64,000 nt of DNA from Spironucleus salmonicida (lineage: Eukaryota > Fornicata > Diplomonadida > Hexamitidae): contig CM035321.1 in NCBI GenBank assembly GCA_000497125.2, positions 1,206,001 through 1,270,000 of the forward strand, read 5' to 3'. Below the pieces are notes generated by a model. It saw nothing but the letters and a program-made list of their open reading frames with translations, was not told where the DNA came from and ran no database searches. The position numbers and the translations under genes were made by a program. Shown here piece by piece: positions 33,771-45,851 of the stretch. The number at the start of each line of letters is the position of its first letter. The stretch's first letter is position 1.

Positions 33771-34067
33771 TCACTTCGCGTTCGTATCCTCCGTCCCCAT
33801 CCAGAAGCGCTCGAGCTCCCACGCGTCGCTGGACTCGCTCATGTACCGCTCTGCTAAGTCATCGTCGACCTCCCAGACCTGGTCCTTGAACAGCAGTTTC
33901 ACGGTCCTGGGGCCCACAATCTTCTCCTTGGCCTGGAAATCGAATGCTAGGCGATCCTCATGTACCTCGTGCGTTTGCGACCCGAAATGGTCGCCGAATG
34001 CTTGTGCGAGCTAGAAGTCGCTGAAGCTGTTGTAGAAGCGCATTTTCTGATTGAAATTTAGCTTCAT
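33771..34067 (-). CDS. Hypothetical protein, 98 aa
   Basis: Starts 18 bp after the cyclin stop and ends in AAG-TGA. One TAG codon, otherwise GC-rich codon use. Contains a beta-like FDFQAKEKIVGPRTVKLLFK stretch and an acidic, Trp-containing end (WELERFWMG). The distance to both neighbours is under 30 bp, arguing for a real small gene. Family unknown. Confidence 0.6.
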
Positions 34068-34085
34068 TCCGAGCGTTCGCACCGC

Positions 34086-34910
34086 TCAGCAGCTCAGTTC
34101 CTCGTCGATTAGCATGTTCTGCTGAGCGACCTTGCTCACCTGGCATACCTGCTGGTAACTTACGTCATACTCGCTGCACTTGTCGCGAACGAAGCCCGAG
34201 ATACGCTCCCCACGCGATTTCGCGGCTGCCAGTAGTGCAGCCAGTCCCTATTCGAACGCTGTAACACCGATAAGCTTCTCGTCCTTAACCAGCGAGTGTA
34301 GCGTCCTGCTAGCACGGCCCAGCAGGTATACCAGCCGTGAATGGTCGTTCGGGCCGTCCAGAGGCGTCTCGGGGCGTGAGTTTCCCAGCATTGATTCGTC
34401 TAGCTGATTAGCTAGTACCTCTATTACGTTCAGCGGCCCCGGCCGGCACACCTGAAAATCTAGGGTTTCTAGGACCAAAGTTTCCGTGTTTAGGAGCTAT
34501 TTTGCGGTGATATTGAAGGATTTCAAGATTGATCGCGCGATTCCTGTAGAGGCCTCTGTTTTCGCTGCAATATCGTAGACTATGGCGGCTGCGAATGTAT
34601 AATTGTCAGATTTTGGAACTTCGAATGCTGGATGCTTGTAGATTGAAGTTAACTTCGAGAGTAATGAGTCAAATAGTGAGATTGCACGTAAATCCACTGA
34701 GGGGGAGAAGTTTTTTTAGATAGTCACCTGGTGAAACCAGTCGATTAATTGGACACGTAACTACGGCTTAAAATGATCAGTTTATGTTGTTTTAAAATAG
34801 TTTGGATGCGCTGTCTAAATCTATGCCTATTTAAGTATATAAATAGCCTGTTCTTTTTCGTAAGGGTTAAATACAGACGACGAAAACCCCAACTCATATT
34901 ATTCCTGCAT
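34086..34910 (-). CDS. Cyclin (A/B-like cyclin box), 274 aa
   Basis: ATG at 34910, the only one between the upstream stop and the conserved domain. The cyclin box is seen in order: a helix of the NPYEKEQAIYIL type, then RVQLIDWFHQV (the MRxxLxDWLxEV signature), SVDLRAISLFDSLLS, AAAIVYDIAAKTEA (where cyclins have the Lys-Glu pair contacting CDK), and a second, more diverged repeat up to the C-terminus. It would activate a cyclin-dependent kinase. The protein is short with no obvious destruction box in the brief N-terminus. Transcribed with two small genes downstream and the phospholipase gene 57 bp upstream. Confidence 0.8.
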
Positions 34911-34967
34911 TCGAAAGGAAGTAAAATATTAGAAATTATATGGTACAAATATATAAAATTATCGATT

Positions 34968-36935
34968 TCACTCTACATCAGCCTTTTTATCGCTGACTTC
35001 TGCGTCATCATCCATTAAAAGAGCTTTCTCTTCATCAGATTTCTAAGTTTTCTTTTAGCTGCAAACAACACCAAACCAGACTATGAAACCAAGGATAAGA
35101 GTCGCAGATGGGATTCCAATAGCCATACCAATGTATAAATCATTTCCACTCCAAACACATTATCTCCCAATTAATTTAAAACCATTAGAACATTTTGTGC
35201 ATGTTTTGTCGAAATTATCAGGACATATATCGCAATAAATACCTGCAAAGAAATCTTCGCATATACAGCTTCCACTTTAGCAGGATCCATGATTACATGC
35301 CATATCGTTCTCTAAGCATCCATAACTAAGCGTTTCTGCCCAAATATTAGGGAAAATATTGTAATAACCTTCCGGTTATTTTTTAGCCTACGTAGAAAAA
35401 TCAAAAGGAGGAATTTCCGACTTTCCACCTTATATCGCACCAACAACAAAGTCAAATACTAAAGCATGTGCTTACAGTAAGTTAACAGTCTTAGAATCCG
35501 TGGCACCCATCAAAGAACTTTCACGATGAGTTACCTCAAAATCACGTAAATCATAGCGAGAAGAGATAGATTATCCAGGATCTTAATTAGAACATGAATC
35601 ATGCTTATAATCATTATAGCGCATAAAACTCTTAAATTCTTCGTAGTTATATACTTTATGTAATTATTTAAATGCAATACAATATCTTGAAGAACGGTTG
35701 TAGCTCCAATAGTCTTCATTTTTAGCATTATAGCCTGCTAATTCAAGAAGGTCCTCATTTGTAGGAACATTAATTGATATATAAAATTTTTATTCTAATA
35801 GAGTGTCAGTGGCATCCCAGAACATTGGACTCGTAGGAACTACTTCTAATGTATAAAGGAGAGATAAATCATGTGATTTAACATAATTAAACCGGTCGCG
35901 CTAATTAGTAGCAGAATCTTTCATTTCCTAAATTGCTAAATAGTCTAAGAACAAATAGTTATTATTATAAGTATATGATGGCTCCGTATTAAATGATTAG
36001 TTCCATTATTATGGTGTCATTGACTGTAAATTGCTTAACTAACATCTAAGCCAAGTAAGGGCAGACTAGTTACCAAATTTATCCATAGAAGAGAATAATT
36101 CCTCATTGAATGTATGATATGTAGTTTCAAGAACTGCTATATTGTTTGAGGCTGTCTCATTAGTGTTTTTAATGACATAAAAATCATCAATAGAAAAGAA
36201 CACACCAGGCATTGAGCTAAAAGTAATGTTCTACTGTTAAGTATATTATAATTTCCAGTTAAAATTGTAAGTTTTAGCTATTCTGACAAAACCTGAGTAG
36301 AAAGAAGTCCATGTATCATGACTGAACCATGCATCGTCAAGTTCAGGAGAAAGTACAATAGCAGCAGAACAATGGTGTTATTAACCTTTTTCAATTTTCC
36401 ACTTAAACTGATCATAAGTTTCTGGATATAAGCCTTCAATATCTTCTAGATCCCCTTAAGCGTTCATCATAAAAATATCAACCATGGTTATTTAAGGATA
36501 TTTTTACTAAACACCCTTTGTGATTCCTTCTAACCAATCATTAATGATAAGGCTAACACCTTACCACCATAAATTATCTGGATTCATAACGGATTTTTCT
36601 TGTAAATACTTTATATTAGTATTTGCATAGTCTATATAAATCTAGTTCCAGTTGGCATTTTTATCATCATATTAATCATTTTTAATATTAAACAAATGGG
36701 CTTATATTAAATCAGCTGTTGCATAACCCTCAGCATATCCTCCGAAATAAGCCTAGTCTTTAGATGTAAACTATTTTCTAGTTTAAACCAAAAGTTCCCA
36801 ACGAGCAGATGTTTCGTTCAAATCATTCAATACGACAGATGCAATACTATCCTAGTTATAAATATTGGAAATAATAACGTTATCTCTGGCACCACTGAAA
36901 GAATACTACATAGCTTTAGCTAGTACCACTAACAT
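34968..36935 (-). CDS. Phospholipase B-like hydrolase, membrane-anchored, 655 aa
   Basis: The family (PF04916, lysosomal PLBD proteins) are amidases/lipases that self-cleave to expose a catalytic Cys. Visible hallmarks: FGGYAEGYATADLI, HHCSAAI (nucleophile Cys), HDTWTSF, SIDDFYVI...LETT, NDYKHDSCSNQDPGQSISSRYDLR and GATDSK. A short hydrophobic N-terminus fits a signal peptide. Unlike soluble PLBD proteins, it adds an EGF-like cysteine cluster (GSCQSGSCICEDFFAG...C), a membrane helix (IGMAIGIPSATLILGFIVWFG) and an acidic tail ending in ADVE. It ends GAG-TGA. Probably an extracellular or vacuolar lipid hydrolase held at the membrane. Confidence 0.85.
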
Positions 36936-37086
36936 TATCAAAGATTTAGTCTCTCCTATTACTATTTTATATTATAAATAAATATATCAAAATTCATTAT
37001 AAATATTATATTATATATAATATAATATTCATAATTTTATTTTGATTTATCCAAAAGTTATTAGTAGTTTCTCGCAGATAAAACAG

Positions 37087-38223
37087 TCATTTCCTCCACG
37101 CCCTCTTAGTTGCATACCTAGTCCTACCAATAGCCCAATTTAACAATACCATTCCTTCCCATACACATTGATATCTTGGCAGCCTCCATTTTTCATTACC
37201 ACGTCCCCTTTACTACAAAATTTCTTAATAAAATACTGTGTTAGGGCCACTAGTTGCAAGAGGCAATTTTTTTCGTAAAAACTATCTTACAGCACCTCTA
37301 TCGCTCAGTCTGACCACCTTATCTGCCCCTGGCAAGCAAAATAATCTCCCAAATCCAACCAAGTTGCACTATTTTAAATCTAGAGCATTCTAGCCCTCCT
37401 AGATGCTATAAAACCCACCTGTTGCACAAACAAGACATTATAGTTTCTTTTCCATCAAAGCCTCTGAGAATTCAGCAGAATATCGCTTCTTATGATTCTC
37501 TATAAGTTTCAGTGGTTCTGAGTAACTACCAGCACTCATCTCAACAAAATCAACGTCGTTTTGAATTTTTTCTATGAATGGAACAGAGAATGCATTTGAA
37601 TTCAATTTCACACTAAATATTTTATTCTTTGGAACGTTTTCTCTACAGCTTTAGAATATTTTATCAGCGAATTCCGGACAGTTTTCAACACAATCAGCAC
37701 CCAAATATCCATGAGCGAAGTGAAGTTATACTCCATCAAACCCGCATTTCAACGCGATCTGGCATGCCTCCGAGAACTGCTCAATTACATAATTTCTAGG
37801 CGGTTCTAGGGTGCTTGGGAACATGAACATACCATTTTTAACAGGTTTGAATCCATAAACATGGCTAGGAAACAGAATTTTTGGTGTTTAAGAACCAGAA
37901 TGTGAGATTTAAGCGATAATCGGTGTCGTGGTCGACGCTTTATATTATTTTATCATTCTTTTAAGGTTTCTGATTGTTAGGGTTGAATGCGTTTTGTCAC
38001 GAGATGAAAAATAAATTTGGTTATGTTCAGCCCGGCCATCTCTAGAGACTGCTATATGACCACTAATTAAAAGTCCTATTTATCTGTTTTGAGCAATTTT
38101 CTTATATAGTGTAGAGTACTCCTCATGAGGAGCTCCTGCACTATCAGCTAATCGTTCAGATGTCGCAGATTTAATGTATGGTTTTTAAATAACTATTTTA
38201 GAAACTGGGAGAGTGATTGTCAT
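37087..38223 (-). CDS. NADH:flavin oxidoreductase, Old Yellow Enzyme family, 378 aa
   Basis: FMN-dependent TIM-barrel reductase acting on activated C=C bonds or xenobiotics. Seen: an N-terminal strand followed by IKSATSERLAD, LLISGHIAVSRDGRAEHNQ, PIIAQISHSGSQ, the catalytic-region motif FDGVQLHFAHGYLGADCVENC (family form GVQLHxAHGYL), and a late strand NLVGFGRLFCLPGAD. The C-terminal part diverges from typical members. It has no targeting signal and is likely cytosolic. Such enzymes are common in anaerobic protists and often acquired from bacteria; transfer is possible, but codon use with TAA/TAG shows it is now native. Gap to the phospholipase gene about 150 bp. Confidence 0.85.
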
Positions 38224-38350
38224 TGCAAGGCGGAGTAGAATAAAAGATAAAAACGATTATAATATATATAAACTTGGGTTAGTGAAAGTGAGAATAATAA
38301 TAGTTCATATAATTATATTATGCTAGAATAAAATAATAATTTATTGCAAA

Positions 38351-40561
38351 TCATGAGATTTCAAATTTAAAATATTAACCAATTTACACGTATTTTACTT
38401 TATTAATTCCCCTTATATTCTTAATTTCTTCTTTAGCATTTCCTTTAGCTAGGTATTTGCCAATTTTGATACCCCCTTTGAAAATACTACAGTCTTCTAC
38501 CTCAATAGTAAACTTATACATTATCTTTGATATATTTTAAATGGTTACAGCCGATATAACTTTATGGATATCAAATGAGATTTCACATAACATCTCTTGT
38601 ATAAGTATTGATATATTTGGTATTTATTTATCGAAAATCAATTGAATATATTCATTATTCAGTTATTTTAAAATAATTTATTTAACTACACTTAAATCTT
38701 TACAAAAGTATCCCATTTTTTGATAGTAATACTCCTTAAACTAATTACAATCAGGCAAATTAAATTCATTGTCCCTAACATGGTCATGTAGTAAAATATC
38801 TGGAGCATTTAAATAAAGGTTTGTTTACGATGTCAAGTTCCAAGTAAAGTCTATATTATAGTAGTTCTTATTTATTTCTTAAATAATCCATGAATGAGGC
38901 CTCGATCCTCCAAACCCTATCACCTATATAGTTTTTAAGCCTAATATATCACATAGAAATTTATAGGCACATGCAATGCCTTAACAAACGCATTTTCTAT
39001 CTATTAAACAACCAATAACTGAATGTTCATATAATAATTAACTTGATCTCTCAATGTTACGTTCGTTATATTACACATTTTTATGAATAAAGTTTTAAAA
39101 AAATTCTGAAAATTAAAATTTTTGTTACTTAAACTGTTAGATTAAAGTATCTGCAATACTAAATAAATGTTTTTGAGTCTATTCTATGTTTGAGTTTTAA
39201 TTCTTGATAATTTCTATGCTAGTAATACAGTTATTTTAAATTTCAAATTTACTTATATATATATAAAATAGCTCCGGATAGTCTAATTAGATAACTTTTT
39301 ATAATATTTTTAGATCATTTTCAACTACTTTTAAGTTTAAAGGAATTTTAATTTATGGAGTTATTGTTATAGCTGAAGAAATAATTAAATTAAGAATATT
39401 TACTTGATTTTTGCTTAAAAATTATGTGTAATATCTAAACCCATTAGTAATTCTGCAAGTACCTTTACTAATAATTTTATTTATAGTCACATTAAAAACA
39501 AAATAAAACCCTGAATCTTGCCATTTCAATGCCGAATTTGTTTAATATTTAGCATCATAATTTTATAATTGTTGCATAATAATATTCTTTGCCGTATGAT
39601 TTTCTGAGACAATAGGCCGTTAGCTATTAAAATCGATATTAATATTATTCGCATCAAAAAATTATACACTTTGCTAAACAAAAACTAATTATAAATAATA
39701 ATTTTTAACTGAATATGACTATAACTCAAACAACTGATCTTATTTTTTGTATTATTAATACGCAGCGTACTGTATATCTTTTATTATCTACTTGATTTAG
39801 TCTCTTATTTTAGGAAATATCAAAAGTGTTGTATTGCATTAATAATTTATTTTATAAACATCTTCATTTTGTATAAGTAATTAATTTGTTACTATTGGAG
39901 AATTATACCCAATAAACTAACTTACTTAGAACTAGTCTGATTTCCATTAAAACATATTTTAATGAATGAATTGTTAGAGTAAATTCTAAACCATAAAGAA
40001 TCCTTACTATTGCTAGCTATTAATTTATATTGAATCTAAATATGGTATTGATAATTAATATTAACGATTTATAATCGAAACTACGGCAAAAATATCAATA
40101 TTTTAATATCCAATAGTCACAACAGTTGCAGGGATATTTTTCTGATGTAAACCATATGTAAATGCTTAAGCAGAATTTAAAGCATTTCCTTAAAAGCTAA
40201 GCAATGTGCTAATATCTAGACTGGAGGAAAACTATTTTACCTAACCCGTGATATATTCATATAAACTCTAAGGAGAAAGGTTTGATAAAATACTTAGTAT
40301 TTCTTTATGCCGTTTTTCATCTAAACATCTAAAACTGACTTATGTCTCTTTATTGGATTGTCTAATTTATTAAGGAATGAATAAAGAATGCTCTGGAAAA
40401 TCAGAAAAATATTCATTAAATATCTCTTTAACCTAAAGCTCAGTTATTTTCTGGTTGAAAGAGAAATATACAGGCCGGTCCTATTCGACAAAATATTCAT
40501 TCAACTATCTCAAATATTCTTTGTTCTGTGAGCCCTAATACGTAAGTCTCAAATTCATCAT
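38351..40561 (-). CDS. Transglutaminase-like (papain-fold) protein, 736 aa
   Basis: Starts at the first of two adjacent ATGs (40561) and ends at TGA 38351. The conserved part lies around residues 520-590: VCQGIACAYKFLCDILG with the candidate catalytic Cys, GSRPHSWIIQEI with His, and YYNIDFTWN with Asp, the Cys-His-Asp order of the transglutaminase-like superfamily. The long N-terminal region is Gln/Asn-rich and of unknown fold; the C-terminus is Lys-rich. Members are transglutaminases, peptidases or inactive scaffolds. No signal peptide is seen. It shares a 57-bp divergent promoter with eEFSec. Confidence 0.7.
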
Positions 40562-40618
40562 TTTTTCGGTCAAATGTTTGGTTATTATATAATATGTACA
40601 AATATAAGTATCCTCTAT

Positions 40619-42061
40619 ATGAACGTATCAATCGGCTTATTGGGCCACGTCGATTCGGGAAAAACAGCACTAGCCCGTGCCCTTTCAACGACGCTATCCA
40701 CTGCTGCACTTGACAAGCATCCAGAATCGCAGCGGCGTGGTATTACGCTCGACATCGGAATCTCACAATTCGATATGGAGGATTTCCACATAACGGTAGT
40801 AGACTGCCCTGGGCACGCATCTTTCCTAAAAACTGTTTTAGCTGGAGCGTCGATCATACAGGCCCTCCTGCTGCTTGTGGACCTCTCAAAAGGGCCTTAA
40901 ATCCAGACGGTCGAGGCGCTCATCATCGCAGAAGCGCTGGGTCTACCTGTTCTGGCAGTGCTAAACAAGGCGGACCTACACGCAGATAACGCCTAGAAAA
41001 CGCAGCAGAGCATCGAGGCGCTGGCAGCGAAGATAGGGCTCAAAAATATCGCCTTTTGCACAGCAGCAGCTGCCAAAAGCGAAGTTTCCGAAGTTAAAAT
41101 CGCACTGCTCGAGCTGCTGAATGGCATGAAAGACAGCGTCCTAGCACTCTACGCGCAGCTGAAGACACGCCCGCTGTTATTAAACTTCGACCACACGTTC
41201 CCACAGAAAGCAGGCACCATCCTCACGGGGACGCTCATCTAGGGCGTCCTGTCACCTGGAACGCTGGTACAGATCTCCCCGGGTTCCACGATCCACAATG
41301 GCGTTTTCACTTCTTTTCCAATCAAATCTATCCAGAAATTCAAAAAAGGAGTAGAAACCGCCTTTCCGGGCGACCGCGTGGGGGTTCAGATTGCAGGTGT
41401 GCAGGTACCGTCTGAGCGCGGGATTTTGTGCCAGAGCATGACCAAAATTCGCACCGTTTATGCGACCATCCGCATGCTCAAAAGCTACAAAAACGGAGTT
41501 TCAATGGGGCAGATTTTCAGCGTGAACCTGGGGGCTCTGCAGGTCAAGGCGCGTTTATTCGTGGCCGGGGTCGTTAAAAAGAAGATGATGAATAAAATGC
41601 TGGATAACGCATATAAGCCGAAGTAAGAATTCGACGGAATTATCATTTTTGAAGAAGAAATTGACTTTGTAGATTCTGGGAAAATTCTTGGTGTTCGCAC
41701 GGATTTCTGCGCTAAAACCAACCAGAGCACCAGTAGGATCGCGTTTGTGGGGTAAATTTGCAGTGTCAGCGCCTAGATTGTGAGTTCGATTTAATACGAG
41801 TAGGATAGAAAGTACACTTGTGTTATTGACAAAGTGGTTGGGGGGAAGCTTGTTATTAAGAAAATTGATGGAATTGGTGAGAAAACTGCGGTTGGAATGA
41901 CTGTGTATTAGGGGTCCAAAGAGGTAGGTGTAGTTGAGAGGGAGTTTGGGCAAGGGAAGTGGAAAGCTGATATCACAGAAGAGTATAATAGTGTTATTTA
42001 GGAAGAAATATGGATTGGAGAGAGTGTTTTGGCCGAATGGAAAACAGGGTTTGAGCAATGA
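40619..42061 (+). CDS. EEFSEC: Selenocysteine-specific elongation factor (eEFSec/SelB)
   Basis: 480 residues. It delivers selenocysteinyl-tRNA to ribosomes at recoded UGA. GTPase motifs: GHVDSGKT (residues 9-16), DCPGH (G3), NKAD (G4). After the G domain come the EF-Tu-like domain II (TGTLIQGVLSPG) and the GDRVGVQIAGV stretch typical of eEFSec. The ATG at 40619 is preferred because the family starts MNVxxGxLGHVDSGKT; an in-frame ATG at 40574 would add 15 unusual residues. It is shorter than animal eEFSec (~590), mainly in the C-terminal domain IV. GC-rich in the G domain with few TAA/TAG. Its presence implies this organism uses TGA both as stop and as selenocysteine. Confidence 0.93.
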
Positions 42062-42357
42062 TGGGTTTATGTTGCTATTTAAATTGTGAAAACGAATTTA
42101 AAATAAATTTTAGAATGGTATTCTGTGCTAAAAACGAATTTAATTTCAATTCTCCCAATTATATAGAAAACTAATGTTTTTCCATAAACAATTTAATTTA
42201 TATTATGAATTATTTAAGCTGTCAGCCGATTAGGTAAATTTTCCATTTATGTTTATAAATAAATAGATCAATCTATACTATCTTTATTATTCTTTCTATT
42301 TCACAATAAAATAAAATAATACTAGTAGTATAAGTATAAAATTACTTAGTCTGTAGA

Positions 42358-42798
42358 ATGATCAAGTCAAAGTATTAATAGCTAGCTCGAGTGAAAGGAG
42401 CTATGCACCATCAGTAACAAGCTAATCAGACCAAACTATCAACAGACTGGAAAGCATTCTAATTAAACGATGATGGTTAAGAATCCTAAGATTCATAAAG
42501 TATTAAGGTTGTAATTTCGATTGACTATACAAATGAACATGCTAGCTTAAAAAATAATATAGAAAATATGAGTAACTCTTTTGAAGTAAGCTGCGAATTT
42601 GGTAGATTAGCATGCCTATCAGGGAAAGTTAAATAGTAAACATAAATTGCAAAAGATCTTAGACGAAAAGTCAATAGTCTGTAATTAAAATAACAACGAC
42701 TATAAGAATCTATTATATCCAATCATCAAAGTTAAAAGATTATTTATGAGGAATTTGGGTTTCTACGGAAGTTTTTATCATAATCAGTAGATTTCTGA
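42358..42798 (+). CDS. Small coiled-coil protein, 146 aa
   Basis: ATG 42358 to TGA 42796. A polar N-terminus is followed by a helical stretch of about 90 residues with heptads (LKNNIENMSNSF..., KDLRRKVNSLQLKQQRLQ). Many TAA/TAG codons. No family recognised. Confidence 0.6.
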
Positions 42799-42860
42799 GA
42801 TTTAGTTTTGATATTCTTATAACATATTTGCAAAATTCAATTTTACTATCTCATTCATTA

Positions 42861-43100
42861 TCATTTACTCCCATGATATTATTCCATGAACTCTTTTATT
42901 ATCATTTCGTTTAATTCCTAGTCATTATAAATATTTTATTTGTAATAGCTATCTTCATCGTCTAAATCACTATTTAAAATATTCTGAATATACTATTTTT
43001 AGAAGTATTTAGGATTAATAGAGTATTTTATATCAAATAACTTCTTAAGGAGATCATAATTTTTGACTGTTCGTCCAAACACATCAATTATATCGGTCAT
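42861..43100 (-). CDS. Small hypothetical protein, 79 aa
   Basis: ATG at 43100, AAA-TGA at 42861. Acidic, rich in Asp, Tyr, Asn and Ile, predicted helical. It converges with the preceding coiled-coil gene 62 bp away. No family recognised; the size makes it less certain. Confidence 0.5.
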
Positions 43101-43222
43101 TTTACTAAGATTTGTATACAATGCTAATCAGTAATAATATTATTATACGTATATATAAGATAGTAATTTAGATAAAAATATTAATACACAGTATATATAT
43201 CATAAAACAAATAATATAGTTC

Positions 43223-44677
43223 TCATAATTCATCTTAAACAAGTCCAATATCAACCTCAGGATCAGCCAAATTCTTATCTAATATACCCTCATCGCTCAT
43301 CAAAAGTTCACCCAAAACAACTACAATCTAACTGAAAACGACATCACGATGTCCAAAACTCGCTTTCTTAAACACCAAATCAATGTCTAAATTGCTGTTA
43401 AATTCTGTTAAAAATTCACAAAAATGATCATAATTAAGTTTTTACAGATTCAAAGAGTCGTATTTCTTAAATTGCTAAGTGAACTTAGAAAGTTTCTAAA
43501 TATGTTAATTAAGTTTCTTTAACGTAAGAACATTGAAAAAATCCTACAAAGAGCAACTCTGTTATTCTTTAAAAATAATATTTAAACTATCTAATTCGTC
43601 GAAGTCTCTGGTAATTAGCATATTTAAAAGTTCATTTTTAGTATACTTGCCGTCATTTTTAACTGGTTTCACACCATTCACTTATTTTATGCCAGTTTCT
43701 TCATATTTACTAATCATGAACTTGAAAAATTCATCAATTTCCGTTCCCAATTCAGCTTTGAAAATCCTGCAGATTGCGTTATTTTATGAATAAAACCCAA
43801 CACTCGCAGCAAATTTTTAAGGCTAATTTGATGTTCTTATACCAATTTTTCCAAATTTCTAAGTAAAAAAATCAGCAAGAAACTATCTTGCTGTTCCAAT
43901 TTATCTTCCCTAATTTTTTGCCACTACATCTTATTTTGCCTTCGCTGCCCATATTTCATTGATTTGAGCAATGGTTTGTTTTAGTGTTAAAACGGTATAA
44001 TTCGATTTTTTTGGCACAACTTTTGTCTAAGTCAACGTTAAATTGGCAGTATTTCGTTAGTTGAACTATCGCGTGAGGCCATCACAAATGGTGCACTAAT
44101 CTATCAGGATTTTATCAAAAACGTTTAGTTTGAGATCGAAATTCAGGCTGTTTTCAGTTGATTTTTATGAGTTTTCTTAAGTTTTTTTATGTAGATCTTG
44201 AAAGAAATCTTAGAAGATTTAGGTTGTTGATTGGTAGTATGTTAGATATAAGTCGAATGGGGAGGAGGGTATTAAAGAATTATGCTATTGCGATGAAAAA
44301 TTCTGTTATGATTATTAAGAATTTTAATTCTCAGCTGATGTGGGTGTTTCTGGAAGGATTTAAGATATTTGATCCATTAAAAATTGCCATATTTAAGCCG
44401 AAAAACCCGTACGCAGTGCTTTTACATGTGATAATGAGTCAATTTTGGTGAACTCTATTTGTAGAAAATCTGGATGTGGGATTGATGCATCCAACATATC
44501 TGAAAGTTGTAGAATGAACAGCTCAGTTGTCTGATTAACAAATTCCTGTATTTCCTCAGTTATTCTTATTCTGTTTAAATTAGTTGGGGGTAATTAAGAT
44601 AGAATCTCACCTGCAAAGTCAAATATCTCATCAGTTTCCTGTTTAAAAAGTGTTATTTCAGAATCGATGTCAGACAT
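43223..44677 (-). CDS. Hypothetical protein, 484 aa
   Basis: ATG at 44677 (MSDIDSEI), TGA at 43223; all codons read, many TAA/TAG, no TGA. The first ~170 residues are helical and Gln/Ser-rich. A middle segment begins CTICDGLTRQFN and runs through LTLKQTIAQINEIW and an aromatic helix ARQFLADFFTQKFG, a pattern I associate loosely with flagellar or basal-body coiled-coil proteins. The last part is helical and acidic. The Cys pair CTIC is isolated, so zinc binding is doubtful. Function unknown. Confidence 0.7.
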
Positions 44678-44942
44678 TTTTCGATTGAAAAGATTACAAA
44701 CTAATGATACATTATATAATAATTATAAATAGTTCAAAATAGTTATAGAATTATTTTTATGTGAGAAAGAACTAAGCAGAATACTGAGAACACATAAACT
44801 TATATAATTTGCTATAGTATATATCAAGTTATCCCATTTTGTTAAAAATATAATTATTATACTAATGATCATAATAATAAAAAACTAGTTTTTAATTTCA
44901 AATATTAACTAGTATTTAGGAATAATTTACTAAATTTATAAA

Positions 44943-45602
44943 ATGTTTAGTATCATTAAAAATAAGGGCTTGTTATTTCCGGCATAGAACAATATTAAAA
45001 ATAGTAAGAAAAGCAAAAATATACTAAAATAGATAAATATAGTACAGACATCAGTTCAAACAAGTGCATGTCAGTCTGTATTAAATTTTTAGATTTAATA
45101 ATTAATTGATATTGATAAGGAGATAGTTTAACTGGAGAATACTACACTCCATTTATTAGAAGATCCTATACAAAAATAAAAACTGACATCTTTAAAATAA
45201 AGTTTATTTGTTCCATAATAGTAGATGAATTTATTGTAACAAAAGTAACCATTCGTCTCATCAAAAGATATGACCATTAATATTAAAGATATAATCATAT
45301 CAATGTATTTACCTCCTATTGAATAAAAATCTAATATAATAGACGAATATGAAGAATTAAATAGAACAGGAAAATATTGCTAAGCCAAAAAGTTATCAAT
45401 CTCTATACTACAAGATTTTATTATAAAAAACTTCTAAATATAAAAGTATTAAATCAAAACACACACATAAGCAGATAAATTATTCAAACCTATAAAACAT
45501 AAACAGAATTCAATTCTAATGTCAGTAGACCAAATTACTACAAATGTAGAAACTGAGCTATTTAAAGATAAGATGAGAAAAATAATACGCACCTAATACT
45601 GA
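44943..45602 (+). CDS. Paralogous family member A, 219 aa
   Basis: Shares the N-terminal MFSIIKN and the central motif (T/D)IN(I)KDIIISMYLPPIE followed by an acidic EYEELNRTGKY helix, and the late segments ADKLFKPIKHKQNSILM and VETELFKDKMRK, with the two genes at 51365-52081 and 52737-53453. The protein is basic and low in complexity, with no membrane helix. Function unknown. It stands 6 kb from the other two copies and in the opposite orientation. Confidence 0.7.
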
Positions 45603-45851
45603 CTAAATCTGAAATACTATATTAAATATGTGCCTTACTTATTTCCAGTTTTATCACCTAAACATTTAAAGTCTTGTAAAAGTATCTTTTAATAAACATA
45701 TCTGTATAATGCTGTATTCACAATTATTTTAATTACTTATAAATGTAAATTTCTTCAGTAAATTCTATTATGAGTAGATATCCAGTAGTATTTATTTCTG
45801 ATCTACGTTTTTTCGTCACAAACCGACCCAATAGCATCAATAAATAAACCC

